Made by a program: the position numbers and the translations under genes. A stretch of DNA of 53,721 nucleotides from an uncultured Coriobacteriaceae bacterium (GTDB lineage Bacteria > Actinomycetota > Coriobacteriia > Coriobacteriales > Atopobiaceae): positions 1 through 53,721 of the forward strand of contig UQSV01000004.1 in assembly GCA_900543875.1 (NCBI GenBank), given 5' to 3'. This document shows, in pieces, positions 17,242 through 25,640 of this stretch. The notes under the pieces are model-generated. The model searched no databases. It was not told the DNA's origin and was given only the letters and a program-made list of their open reading frames with translations. Numbering within the stretch: the first letter of the stretch is position 1; every line of letters starts with the position of its first letter.

Positions 17242-17353
17242 ACGCGTTCCTGCCCCGCTCGCGTCCGTCACAGGCCCGCGGTAGGATGCTGTGCGAGAAA
17301 CCTCTGCCTGCTGGCCGTCCCGCGGCCGCGGCGGGCTTGCGAAAGGTATGCGT

Positions 17354-19324
17354 ATGGATAGCTTGAAGATCGCCGTCGCCCAGATGAACACGACGCCGGG
17401 CGACTTTGACCGCACGGTGGCCGCAATGCTCGCGTATGGCAACCAAGCAGCCGAGCAGGGCTGTGGCCTCGTGGTTTATCCGGCCGCTGCCCTCATGGGC
17501 CCAGACCCCCAGACGCTTGTGGCCGATGAGTCCTACCAGCTTGCGATGATTCTCGCGCTCAAGCGCCTGGCCTGCGGGCTCAAGGTCGACGCGCTCGTTC
17601 CCTTCGTCTCGTGCGCGTCCGGCTCGCCGCGCTTCGACGTCGCGGTCATCTGCGGCGGTGCGCTCAAGGCCGCCTCGGCGGTCGACGGGTCGCTGCCGCT
17701 GGGGACCTTCGGCGACACCGGACGAGGCATCTTCCCCGCCGCCGACCCACTCGCGCCGCCCGTCGCCGCAGACGTGGCGCAGCTCGTCGAGCCCACGGTC
17801 GTCGACTATCGTGGTATCGCCCTGGGCCTGGCGCTCTCCGCGGCCGACCTCGCGGCCTTTGCCGAGGACCTCACCGCAGACGTCATCTGCTACATGCCCG
17901 TCGACGCCTTCAACGCCGATGACGAGCAGAGCTGCCTGGCCCCCTCGGTGGCCGACGGCTGCTACACGCGCGAGGTTCGCGACGCCAACGCCTGGCTGGT
18001 TGCGGCGGGTGCCGCCGGCGCCTACGACGACATGGTCTACGTGGGCGGCAGCTTCGTGATGGCACCCTGGGGCGAGCTCCCCGCGGTGGCCCCCTCGAAC
18101 ACCGAGGACCTGCTGACCTGCGATATTGGCGTGCTCGACGAGGGACCGCTCGCGCAGTCCGTCGATGCGCCCGCCTACGATCGCCCCGCGCTCATATGGG
18201 AGGCCCTTGCGGCCGCCGTGCGCGACCAGGTCTCCAAGCGCGGCCTTTCCGGTGTGGCGCTCGTGGTCGACGGAACGCTTGCGAGCAGCGCCGTTGCGAC
18301 CCTGGCGGTCGACGCGGTGGGGCCGCTGCGCGTGCACGCGCTCGTCTCGGCACGGGACCGCGCCGCGCTCGATGATGCCCGGGCGCTCGTGCGCCTGCTG
18401 CGCATCCGCGACGTGGACGAGGTGTCCGCCCGCGACCTCGACCGGGCCGCGTCTGCCCTGGGCGACGACGAGGCCGACCTCACGGCGGCGCTTCTGCAGG
18501 TGCGCCTGGGCGCGCTTGCCCGGGGCGAGGGGCTGCTTGCCCTGTCGAGTGCCGACAAGACCGAGCTCGCGGTTGGCGCCGGCGCGCCCCTTGGCGGCGC
18601 CTGCGTGGCCGCACGGGCCTTCGCACCGTTTGGCGACGTCTACCGCTCCGACGTGGCACGAGCCGCACGCTGGAGAAACACCGTTTCGCCCGTGATGGGC
18701 GCGGGCTGCTTCGAGCGTCTGTGCGTGCCGCGCGGCCTGGGCCTCGAGTCCGTTGCCACAAGCGACGAGGGGCGCCTCTCCGAGCTCGACGCAGTGCTGC
18801 TGCTGCGTATCGAGCGACATGCGCAGACCTCCGAGCTCGTTGCCTCGCGCCTGGGCGAGCAGGGCACCCTGCGCGTGCTCGAGCGCCTGGCCCTGTGCGA
18901 GGCGAGCCGTCGCCAGGGGCCAACCTACCCGGTGGTCTCGGCGTGCTCGCTTGCGGAGTGCGGCCGCCCCGTGGCCGACGCCTGGAGGGACCGCGTGATG
19001 AGCGAGGTGGAGCTGGCCGAGGTCGACCGCGTGCGCCCCAGCGGATCTCGCGCGATGCCGCGCGCCGCCTCGACGAGGCCCGTGGGCGCTCCCATGGCGC
19101 CGGCGTCGTCCGCGCCCGCGGGATGGCAGGCGGCGGGCGGCCCGGCCGCAGGGCTCGACTTCTCCATTCCCGACGAGGTTAGGGACCAGATTGGCCCCAA
19201 GGCTGGCGAGCTCATGGGCTTTCTCAAGGAGCTCGCGGACGGCCGACGCCTGCGGGGCGAGTCGAACAGGCCCGGAAAGGACGGCCCTGGCCCCTGGATG
19301 GGTGGGCTTTTCTCGGATAACTAG
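17354..19324 (+). CDS. Glutamine-dependent NAD synthetase homologue lacking catalytic motifs
   Basis: 656 aa, near the usual length of actinobacterial glutamine-dependent NadE (about 680 aa). The order nitrilase-like amidase domain then NAD synthase domain is kept: LKIAVAQMNTTPGDFD at the N-terminus, GGSFVMAPWGELPAVAP near residue 233, and FAPFGDVYRSDVARAARWRN near 420. Key residues are lost. The amidase Glu (normally FPEL) is Ala44 in VVYPAAALMG, the Cys of the ICED motif is absent (segment GIALGLALSAADL, 154-166), and the Lys loop is not recognisable. The ATP pyrophosphatase loop SGGxDS reads DGTLAS at 306-311. Only ADKTELAVG (400-408) remains near consensus. It is therefore probably a pseudoenzyme. 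The reading frame is intact and codon use matches its neighbours, arguing for a retained function. An adjacent ATG at 17348 is an alternative start. Confidence 0.8.
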   Translation: MDSLKIAVAQMNTTPGDFDRTVAAMLAYGNQAAEQGCGLVVYPAAALMGPDPQTLVADESYQLAMILALKRLACGLKVDALVPFVSCASGSPRFDVAVICGGALKAASAVDGSLPLGTFGDTGRGIFPAADPLAPPVAADVAQLVEPTVVDYRGIALGLALSAADLAAFAEDLTADVICYMPVDAFNADDEQSCLAPSVADGCYTREVRDANAWLVAAGAAGAYDDMVYVGGSFVMAPWGELPAVAPSNTEDLLTCDIGVLDEGPLAQSVDAPAYDRPALIWEALAAAVRDQVSKRGLSGVALVVDGTLASSAVATLAVDAVGPLRVHALVSARDRAALDDARALVRLLRIRDVDEVSARDLDRAASALGDDEADLTAALLQVRLGALARGEGLLALSSADKTELAVGAGAPLGGACVAARAFAPFGDVYRSDVARAARWRNTVSPVMGAGCFERLCVPRGLGLESVATSDEGRLSELDAVLLLRIERHAQTSELVASRLGEQGTLRVLERLALCEASRRQGPTYPVVSACSLAECGRPVADAWRDRVMSEVELAEVDRVRPSGSRAMPRAASTRPVGAPMAPASSAPAGWQAAGGPAAGLDFSIPDEVRDQIGPKAGELMGFLKELADGRRLRGESNRPGKDGPGPWMGGLFSDN

Positions 19325-19418
19325 GCTTGTGAGCTGCGTTTATGGGGGCTGGTTGCCTGGGCTTGCCATCTTCTCGAACATATTTTCGTATACTGTGCGA
19401 GAAGTGCCCGCGGCCATG

Positions 19419-19425
19419 CTAGAAT
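19419..19425 (+). promoter_or_regulatory. Probable -10 element of the ruvCAB operon
   Basis: CTAGAAT at 19419-19425, the same block as upstream of metG, lies about 70 bp before ruvC. An AT-rich stretch (TATTTTCGTATACT, 19381-19394) precedes it. The -35 box is not clear. Confidence 0.4.
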
Positions 19426-19495
19426 AGAACCTGTGTTCGGGTAGTGACGCTGGCCACCGCTTGCGCGGTGGCCACGAACTCGCAGGGAGGTGCGC

Positions 19496-20071
19496 ATGAT
19501 CGTCCTGGGAATCGATCCCGGCCTGGCAAACACGGGCTGGGGCGTCATCGAGACACGCGGGTCGCTCGCGCGTGCCCGTGCCTACGGCTGCATCCACACC
19601 GAGGCCGACGAGCCGCTCCACGAGCGCCTGGGCCGCATCTGCAACGAGCTGTCCGAGGCAATCGGCCGCTACGAGCCGGCAAGCGTCGCCATCGAGGACA
19701 TCTTCTTTGGCCAGAACACGCGCTCGGCCATCCTCACGGCCCACGCGCGCGGCGCCGCCCTCGTGGCGTGCTCGCAGTGCGGGGTCGAGGTGGCCAGCTA
19801 CACGCCCATGCAGATCAAACAGGCCGTGGTGGGCACGGGCGCCGCGGACAAGCGCCAGGTAACGTACATGGTGCGCAACGTCCTCGCGCTCGACCACGAC
19901 CCAAAGCCAGACCACTGCGCGGACGCCCTCGCGGCGGCCGTGTGCCACGCAAACCTCAGCCGCACCTTCGCGGCCTCGGCCGTCCACGGCGCCGCGGCTG
20001 CCAAGGCCATGGCGGCCACGAAGTCGGGGCTCACCGCCTCGACCGAACATGACAGGAGGAGGGGCGCATGA
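19496..20071 (+). CDS. ruvC: Holliday junction resolvase RuvC
   Basis: 191 aa endonuclease that cuts Holliday junctions with RuvAB. ATG at 19496 is 5 nt after AGGGAGG; a GTG at 19490 overlaps that site and is less likely. The acidic catalytic residues are visible: Asp7 in GIDPGLANTGWG, Glu67 in AIEDIFFGQN, and the DHCADALAAA pair near residue 140. The C-terminal 35 residues are Ala-rich. Its last codons overlap the ruvA start, and ruvC-ruvA-ruvB is the classical order. Confidence 0.96.
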   Translation: MIVLGIDPGLANTGWGVIETRGSLARARAYGCIHTEADEPLHERLGRICNELSEAIGRYEPASVAIEDIFFGQNTRSAILTAHARGAALVACSQCGVEVASYTPMQIKQAVVGTGAADKRQVTYMVRNVLALDHDPKPDHCADALAAAVCHANLSRTFAASAVHGAAAAKAMAATKSGLTASTEHDRRRGA

Positions 20072-20709
20072 TCGTCCAGCTTACTGGTACGCTCATCGAG
20101 CTCACGGCCTCGCACGCCGTGCTCGACGTGGGCGGCGTTGGATACGAGCTCGGCATCTCGGCCGTCACGGCCGGGTCGCTGCCCGAGGTGGGCACCCCGG
20201 GCGTCACGCTGCTCGCGCGCCTGCAGGTGCGCGAGGACGCCATGACGCTCTTTGGCTTCTCCACGCGCGAGGAGCGCTCGCTCTTCGACAGGCTGTGCGC
20301 CATCTCGGGCGTGGGTCCCAAGCTCGCGCTCTCCGTGCTCTCGACCTTTACGCCCTCGCAGCTCGCGGGCGTGGTCGTGGCGAACGACGCCGGCATGATG
20401 GCGACCGCCCCCGGCGTGGGCAAGAAGCTCGCCGGGCGTCTGCTGCTCGAGCTCGAGGGCGTCTTTACCAAGGATCCCACGCTCGTGAGCCTTGCCACCG
20501 CCGCGAGCGTTCCCAGCAAGTCGGGCATCGTGGCGCCCGCCCCGGTTGGCGTCTCGGGCGTCGAGGCAGACGTCACGGCCGCGCTTCTCGCCATGGGCTT
20601 CACGGGCGAGGAGGCCACGCTTGCGCTCGATGGCTACGAGCAGGCGGGCGCCACCACAACCAAGACGGCCCTCGAGTACGCGCTCAAGCGCCTGGGGAGG
20701 AGGTCGTAG
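20068..20709 (+). CDS. ruvA: Holliday junction branch migration protein RuvA
   Basis: 213 aa. The N-terminal OB fold (MIVQLTGTLIELTASHAVLD), helix-hairpin-helix pair (FDRLCAISGVGPKLALSVLS and APGVGKKLAGRLLLEL) and C-terminal three-helix domain (EADVTAALLAMGF to LKRLGR) are all present. RuvA binds the four-way junction and loads RuvB. The ATG overlaps the ruvC stop, and ruvB starts directly after the stop. Confidence 0.96.
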   Translation: MIVQLTGTLIELTASHAVLDVGGVGYELGISAVTAGSLPEVGTPGVTLLARLQVREDAMTLFGFSTREERSLFDRLCAISGVGPKLALSVLSTFTPSQLAGVVVANDAGMMATAPGVGKKLAGRLLLELEGVFTKDPTLVSLATAASVPSKSGIVAPAPVGVSGVEADVTAALLAMGFTGEEATLALDGYEQAGATTTKTALEYALKRLGRRS

Positions 20710-21783
20710 ATGTGGGAGGCAGATCCCTCGCGTGACCTGTTCGCAGACGGCGCGGGCGCCGGCTCCGCGCATGGTGTGGGCTCGCAGCAGCCGCGCGGCG
20801 TGTCGGCCCAGCTCACGGCTGACGACCTCGACATCGACCGCAGTCTGCGCCCCCAGACGCTCGACGAGTACTGCGGCCAGATGCGCGTGCGCCAGAACCT
20901 GCGGGTGCTCATCGAGGCCGCCAAGAGCCGCCACGAGCCGCTCGACCACGTGATCTTCTCGGGCCCCCCGGGCCTTGGCAAGACCACGCTCGCCTCGGTC
21001 GTGGCGAACGAGATGGGTACCAAGATCCACACCACGAGCGGCCCGGCCATCGAGCGCACGGGAGACCTCGCGGCCATCCTCACCAACCTCGAGGCCGGAG
21101 ACGTGCTCTTCATCGACGAGATCCACCGCCTCAACCACAACGTCGAGGAGGTTCTCTATCCGGCGATGGAGGACTTCTTCCTCGACATTGTGATTGGCAA
21201 GGGCCCCGCGGCCCGCTCGATTCGCCTCGATGTGCCGCGCTTTACCCTGGTGGGCGCCACCACGCGCACGGGCCTGCTCACCGGTCCCTTGCGCGACCGC
21301 TTTGGCATCTCGTTCAGGCTCGACTACTACTCGGTCGACGAGCTGGCGCAGATCGTCGAGCGCAGCGCGGGCATCCTGGGCGTCGCCATAGACCATGACT
21401 CCGCGCTCGAGGTGGCAAGCCGCAGCCGTGGCACGCCGCGTCTGGCAAACCGCCTGCTCAAGCGCGTGAGGGACTACGCGCAGGTGCGCGCGGCCGGCGC
21501 CATTACCTCCGAGGTAGCCGCCGAGGCCATGAGCTTCTTCGAGATTGACGAGCTGGGCCTCGACTGGATGGACACCAAGATCTTGCAGGCGCTTGCCGTG
21601 ACATTCCGCGGCAGGCCCGTGGGGCTTTCGACCATTGCGAGCTCGGTGGGCGAGGACCCCTCGACCCTGGAGGACGTCTACGAGCCCTACCTGCTGCAGC
21701 GTGGCCTCATCATCCGCACGCCGCAGGGAAGGCAGGCAACGCTTGCAGCCTTCGAGCACCTGGGGGTCACGCCGCCCACCTAG
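20710..21783 (+). CDS. ruvB: Holliday junction branch migration ATPase RuvB
   Basis: 357 aa AAA+ motor. Walker A GPPGLGKTT near residue 86, Walker B LFIDEIHRLN near 133, sensor 1 GATTRTG near 176, arginine finger region PLRDRFGI, and the C-terminal winged helix (RTPQGRQATLAAFEHL). The first 35 residues are an extension not found in all RuvB. It follows ruvA with no gap (AGGAGGTCGTAG before the ATG). Confidence 0.97.
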   Translation: MWEADPSRDLFADGAGAGSAHGVGSQQPRGVSAQLTADDLDIDRSLRPQTLDEYCGQMRVRQNLRVLIEAAKSRHEPLDHVIFSGPPGLGKTTLASVVANEMGTKIHTTSGPAIERTGDLAAILTNLEAGDVLFIDEIHRLNHNVEEVLYPAMEDFFLDIVIGKGPAARSIRLDVPRFTLVGATTRTGLLTGPLRDRFGISFRLDYYSVDELAQIVERSAGILGVAIDHDSALEVASRSRGTPRLANRLLKRVRDYAQVRAAGAITSEVAAEAMSFFEIDELGLDWMDTKILQALAVTFRGRPVGLSTIASSVGEDPSTLEDVYEPYLLQRGLIIRTPQGRQATLAAFEHLGVTPPT

Positions 21784-21808
21784 GGGTAGGACTTGCGGGC
21801 GATTGGGC

Positions 21809-21836
21809 GGTTGGCGACCGCTGCGTTCGCCAATCC
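21809..21836. other. Stem-loop downstream of ruvB
   Basis: GGTTGGCGA pairs with TCGCCAATCC around a 9-nt loop. No T-run follows, so it may be a weak or factor-dependent end for the ruv transcript. Confidence 0.4.
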
Positions 21837-21946
21837 GCTCTACTTACGCCGCCCGCCCAGGGGTAGCAAGCCCGTGTATTTGTGCCAGCGCGCATATACA
21901 AGGTGCCAAAACGCATAGAATGAGTGAGACCGGAATAGAGAGAAGG

Positions 21947-21982
21947 GCCCGCCACCTGCATCATTGCAGCTGGCGGGCCTGC
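21947..21982 (+). promoter_or_regulatory. Strong leader hairpin upstream of the 132-aa gene and arcA
   Basis: GGCCCGCCA and TGCA pair with TGCA and TGGCGGGCC around TCAT, giving a long, nearly perfect stem about 20 nt before the next start codon. A candidate -10 (CATAGAAT, near 21914) lies upstream, so the hairpin would be in the 5' leader. No T-run follows directly. It could be an mRNA-stability or protein-binding element, or part of a terminator. Confidence 0.45.
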
Positions 21983-22003
21983 TCAAAGCGTATAGGACTG
22001 ACC

Positions 22004-22402
22004 ATGCTGCAACGTGATTACCTCACCGAGATGGTGCGTCGCTTCGCCAACGTCCTCGCGCGTCGCCTGCGCACGGCCCTCCTCGACACCGACCCCGAGG
22101 CCATCAAGGACCTCGAGGACGCCGTGGGGTCGCTGCTCGACCTCGACGGCGTCACCGCGATGTCGCTCGATCCCAGCTCGCTCGTGACGATGATGGAGCT
22201 GTCGGGCGTGGCAGACTCGCTCGCGTCCTATGCCAACTATGCGCTGCGTCGCATCGCCGACGCCTACGATGCCCAGGGCCAGCCCGCGCTCGCGCAGACT
22301 CGCCGCGTCCAGGCCGACGCTGTGTGCACCTCGTTTCTCTGCGAGCCCTCCTTCGTGCCGGCCGAGCTGGCCGAGCTCGACGCCAGCCTGGGGGAGCGCT
22401 AG
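22004..22402 (+). CDS. Small helical protein (DUF6483-like) before arcA
   Basis: 132 aa, predicted mostly helical and soluble. The opening MLQRDYLTEMVRRFANVLARRL resembles the DUF6483 family (a tentative match from memory). A central acidic segment (DTDPEAIKDLEDAVGSLLDLD) and a helix pair at the C-terminus follow. It ends 1 nt before the arcA start, so it is co-transcribed with arcA. A role in arginine catabolism is suggested only by position. Confidence 0.7.
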   Translation: MLQRDYLTEMVRRFANVLARRLRTALLDTDPEAIKDLEDAVGSLLDLDGVTAMSLDPSSLVTMMELSGVADSLASYANYALRRIADAYDAQGQPALAQTRRVQADAVCTSFLCEPSFVPAELAELDASLGER

Positions 22403-22403
22403 C

Positions 22404-23747
22404 ATGGCCGCCGCTAACGTCGGCGCCGTCCAGGCCCGCCCCGCGTCCGAGAGCCCTCTTCACGTGCCCAGCGAGATTGGCCGCCTGCGCCGCGTGTGCC
22501 TGCACCGCCCCGGCGAAGAGCTGCTCAACCTCATGCCGGCAGACCTGGGCCGCCTGCTCTTCGATGACATCCCCTTCCTCGAGGTCGCCCAGGCAGAGCA
22601 CGACCGTTTTGCCGAGCTGCTGCGCAACGAGGGGGTCGAGGTCGTCTACCTCGAGCGTCTCGTGGCAGATGCCCTGGCCGCTGTGCCGGGCGCGCGCCAG
22701 GAGTTCACGAACCAGTTCCTCGCCGAGTGCGGCGTGCACGACAACGTGGCGCTTGCTGCCATCCGCGAGCTGCTCGACTCCATTCGCGACCCCTATGACC
22801 TCGTGCTCAAGACCATGGCGGGCGTCACGCGCCGCGAGCTCGAGCTGCCGCTGGGCAGCCGCTACATCGCGGGCACGGGTGTGGTGGCCGCGACCAGCGC
22901 ACGACTTGGCTCCACCTCCACGCTCGTCGCCGCGCTTGGCGACTCGGCCGAGCCCGACACCGAGCTCATCGTCGACCCCATGCCCAACCTCTACTTCACG
23001 CGCGACCCGTTCTGCGTGGTGGGGCCGGGAGTGAGCCTTAACCGCATGTACGAACACACGCGCCGCCGCGAGACCATCTACGGGCGCTTCCTGTTTGCGT
23101 GCCATCCTGGCTACCGCAACGTTCCGTTGTGGTACGACCGCGACCTTGCCTATCACATCGAGGGTGGCGACGTCCTCGTCTTGGGCCCCGACACCATCTG
23201 CGTGGGCATCTCGCAGCGCACCGAGGCGGCTGCGATCGACACCCTCGCGAGCCGCATGATCTGGGACGACGTCTGTCCCATCGAGCGCCTCTTTGCCCTG
23301 CGCATCCCCGAGAGTCGTGCGTTCATGCACCTCGACACCGTGCTCACCCAGATCGACGTCGACAAGTTTACCGTTCACCCGGCCGTCCTTGGCACGCTGC
23401 AGGTCTTCCGCATCACGCGCGGCTCCCAGCCGGGCGAGCTTACCGTCGAGGAGGTGCGCGACTCGCTCGACCGCATCCTCGCGCGCATTCTCGGGCTCGG
23501 CGCCGTGCAGCTCATCCGCTGCGGCGGGGGAGACCCCATCGCGGCCGCGCGCGAGCAGTGGAACGATGGGTCCAACACCCTTGCCATCGCTCCCGGGCGC
23601 ATCTGCGTCTACCAACGAAACTCCGCCACCAACGAGGCCCTCTATCGCGCGGGCCTCGAGCTCGTGGTGCTGCCCAGTTCCGAGCTGTCGCGTGGCCGCG
23701 GGGGCCCGCGCTGCATGAGCATGCCGTTCGTGAGAGACAACCTGTAG
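22404..23747 (+). CDS. arcA: Arginine deiminase
   Basis: 447 aa. Converts arginine to citrulline and ammonia, the first step of the arginine deiminase pathway. Signature regions: SEIGRLRRVCLHRPG near the N-terminus, PMPNLYFTRDPF with the substrate-binding Asp, AYHIEGGDVLVLG with the catalytic His/Glu neighbourhood, and the C-terminal GGPRCMSMPF carrying the catalytic Cys437. Slightly longer than the usual 405-415 aa, mainly at the N-terminus. It follows the 132-aa gene directly, while arcB has its own promoter. No arcC or arginine/ornithine antiporter gene is in the window. Confidence 0.95.
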   Translation: MAAANVGAVQARPASESPLHVPSEIGRLRRVCLHRPGEELLNLMPADLGRLLFDDIPFLEVAQAEHDRFAELLRNEGVEVVYLERLVADALAAVPGARQEFTNQFLAECGVHDNVALAAIRELLDSIRDPYDLVLKTMAGVTRRELELPLGSRYIAGTGVVAATSARLGSTSTLVAALGDSAEPDTELIVDPMPNLYFTRDPFCVVGPGVSLNRMYEHTRRRETIYGRFLFACHPGYRNVPLWYDRDLAYHIEGGDVLVLGPDTICVGISQRTEAAAIDTLASRMIWDDVCPIERLFALRIPESRAFMHLDTVLTQIDVDKFTVHPAVLGTLQVFRITRGSQPGELTVEEVRDSLDRILARILGLGAVQLIRCGGGDPIAAAREQWNDGSNTLAIAPGRICVYQRNSATNEALYRAGLELVVLPSSELSRGRGGPRCMSMPFVRDNL

Positions 23748-23756
23748 CCTCCGGGA

Positions 23757-23786
23757 GGGCTGCCAGCCTTGACGGTTGGCGGCCCG
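23757..23786 (+). terminator. Hairpin after arcA
   Basis: GGGC-GCCA-CC pairs with GG-TGGC-GCCC around TTGAC. Only a weak T-rich tail follows (GTCTCCGTT), so termination may be partial. Confidence 0.55.
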
Positions 23787-23850
23787 TCTCCGTTGGGGGC
23801 GTGGGTGTCGCGCCTCTCCTCCTGGCCCCGCGTCCTTCTCGCATGGATGG

Positions 23851-23879
23851 GTTGAATTGGCTATATCATCTCGCTATAA
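23851..23879 (+). promoter_or_regulatory. Strong promoter of arcB
   Basis: TTGAAT (23851-23856) and a perfect TATAAT (23874-23879) are separated by exactly 17 bp, in an AT-rich patch that stands out from the surroundings. It is the best sigma70-type promoter in the window and drives arcB separately from arcA. Confidence 0.8.
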
Positions 23880-23918
23880 TCACAAAACATTGGATTACAC
23901 ACACATTTATGCAAGAAT

Positions 23919-23928
23919 CTGAATATTC
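23919..23928. promoter_or_regulatory. Palindrome TGAATATTCA in the arcB leader
   Basis: A perfect 10-bp palindrome 40 bp downstream of the TATAAT. It uses the TGAAT/ATTCA half-sites of ArgR boxes but without the usual 4-bp spacer, so ArgR binding is only a possibility. Confidence 0.35.
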
Positions 23929-23963
23929 AAAGCAATGAAGCACGGCGTCTGAGAGGGGCCACC

Positions 23964-24992
23964 ATGAATCACACGAAGACAGACGAGACCTACGCAGCCA
24001 AGGGCGTCGACCTCTCGGGCCGCAACTTCCTCAAGCTGCTCGACTACTCCACCGACGAGATCCTCTACCTCATCGACCTCGCGGCCGAGCTCAAGGCCAT
24101 GAAGAAGGCCGGCGAGCGCCACGACTGGTTGCACGGCAAGAACGTCGTGCTGCTGTTCGAGAAGACCTCCACGCGCACCCGCTGCAGCTTCGAGGTGGGC
24201 GCAATGGACCTGGGCATGGGCGTCACCTACCTCGATCCCAAGAGCTCGCAGATGGGCAAGAAGGAGTCCATCGAGGACACGGCCCGCGTGCTTGGCCGCA
24301 TGTATGACGGCATCGAGTACCGTGGCTTTGCTCAGTCGATCGTGGAGGACCTCGCCGCCAACGCCGGCGTGCCCGTGTGGAACGGCCTTACCACCGAGTT
24401 CCACCCCACGCAGATGATCGCCGACATGCTCACTGTGCGCGAGCACACCGGCAAGCTCGCCGGCAACAAGCTCACGTTCATGGGCGATGCGGGCAACAAC
24501 GTGGGCAACTCGCTCATGGTGGTGTGCGCCAAGCTCGGCATCGACTTCTGCGCCTGCGGCCCGGCCGAGCAGATGCCCGACGCCGCGCTCGTGGAGCAGT
24601 GCCGCGAGATTGCCGCCGAGAACGGCTCGACCGTGACGCTCACCGAGGACCTCGACGAGGGCCTCGCCGGCACCACCGTCGTCTACACCGACATCTGGGT
24701 GTCGATGGGCGAGAGCGCTGACCTTTGGGGCGAGCGCATCAAGCTGCTGAGCCCGTATCAGGTGAACGCCGCCGCCATGGCCAAGGCCGCGCCGGGCGCG
24801 ATCTTCATGCACTGCCTGCCGAGCTTCCACGACCTCAACACCACCACGGCCGTGGAGGTCAACGAGAAGTTCGGCATCGGCGAGATGGAGGTCACCGACG
24901 AGGTCTTCGAGTCCGACAAGTCCGTCGTCTTTGACGAGGCGGAGAACCGTATGCACTCCATCAAGGCCGTCATGTACGCCACGCTTAAGTAG
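23964..24992 (+). CDS. arcB: Ornithine carbamoyltransferase
   Basis: 342 aa. Interconverts citrulline and ornithine plus carbamoyl phosphate. The carbamoyl-phosphate loop is STRTRCSFE near residue 69; the HPTQ-like motif is in TTEFHPTQMIADM; the ornithine loop is HCLPSFHD near 283. Length and motifs fit both anabolic argF and catabolic arcB. The neighbouring arginine deiminase argues for the catabolic enzyme. In this direction it supplies carbamoyl phosphate, the product that CarAB (further downstream) makes by synthesis. A strong promoter and a terminator show it can be expressed as a single gene. Confidence 0.94.
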   Translation: MNHTKTDETYAAKGVDLSGRNFLKLLDYSTDEILYLIDLAAELKAMKKAGERHDWLHGKNVVLLFEKTSTRTRCSFEVGAMDLGMGVTYLDPKSSQMGKKESIEDTARVLGRMYDGIEYRGFAQSIVEDLAANAGVPVWNGLTTEFHPTQMIADMLTVREHTGKLAGNKLTFMGDAGNNVGNSLMVVCAKLGIDFCACGPAEQMPDAALVEQCREIAAENGSTVTLTEDLDEGLAGTTVVYTDIWVSMGESADLWGERIKLLSPYQVNAAAMAKAAPGAIFMHCLPSFHDLNTTTAVEVNEKFGIGEMEVTDEVFESDKSVVFDEAENRMHSIKAVMYATLK

Positions 24993-25054
24993 GCGCAGGT
25001 AGACGGGCTGGCGCGTGCAGTCCGAGTCCCTCTTTGTCCCAAATCCTCTCATGG

Positions 25055-25090
25055 AAGGGCCGCTTGCCATCGCGCGGGCGGCCCTTTTCG
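25055..25090 (+). terminator. Intrinsic terminator after arcB
   Basis: AAGGGCCGC pairs perfectly with GCGGCCCTT, followed by TTCGTT. About 60 bp after the arcB stop. Confidence 0.8.
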
Positions 25091-25192
25091 TTGGCGAGGC
25101 AGGTATGTGCCCGTGCGTCAATGTAGGCGTGAGCCGCGCGGGCGGTCCTTTTTGCTAATCTGGTGGGTTGTCGGGCGAATTCTGGCGCCCGT

Positions 25193-25310
25193 GCGAGCCA
25201 TCTATCGGGCGCAAGGCGTGGCGATGGGTGGGCGCTGGCGTCCCTGCGAGCCATTTGCCGGGTGCGAGGCCGTCCAATTTCATCCGCACAAGCCATCTAC
25301 CGGACGCATG
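25193..25310. repeat. Three degenerate tandem units in the arcB-SDR gap
   Basis: GCGAGCCATCTATCGGGCGC, GCGAGCCATTTGCCGGGTGC and GCACAAGCCATCTACCGGAC begin at about 25193, 25246 and 25285. No protein is evident. The unit is faintly similar to the 52-bp unit at 44.4 kb (GCAC-AAGCC core), which may be chance. Confidence 0.45.
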
Positions 25311-25321
25311 CGCTTCGTTAT

Positions 25322-25461
25322 GGTCGTTCGACCGAGTTCTGAACGAGGTTGAGCCCAATTAGAGGACAGCTGCGCAGTAAAACCGCAGGTAACAATTAAA
25401 GGAATACTCGGGCTAAAGCCAAATTCGGCCGTTAGGTCGTTCAGAACTCGGTCGAATGACC
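25322..25461. repeat. 140-bp MITE-like element with 25-bp terminal inverted repeats
   Basis: The left end (25322-25346, GGTCGTTCGACCGAGTTC...) matches the reverse complement of the right end (25437-25461) at 24 of 25 positions. The interior is A+T-richer than the surroundings and has no ORF. A short non-coding element with long terminal inverted repeats is the usual look of a MITE. No transposase with such ends is in the window. The bases 25462-25640 hold the SDR leader and no other feature. Confidence 0.6.
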
Positions 25462-25640
25462 AAATTCTAGAGCGCCTCACCGGTAGATTGCGTGCAGCTG
25501 CCGATAGGCGGCTCCCGCCTGCCAAAAACTTGCAACTAACTTGCCCCGCATCCTCTACGCTGCGTCCCGTTGGGCGCCTGGGGTCATACCTCGGGCAAGT
25601 TGCCGGGCGTCTTGCCCGGCCAAGCAGAAGGGGAACCATC

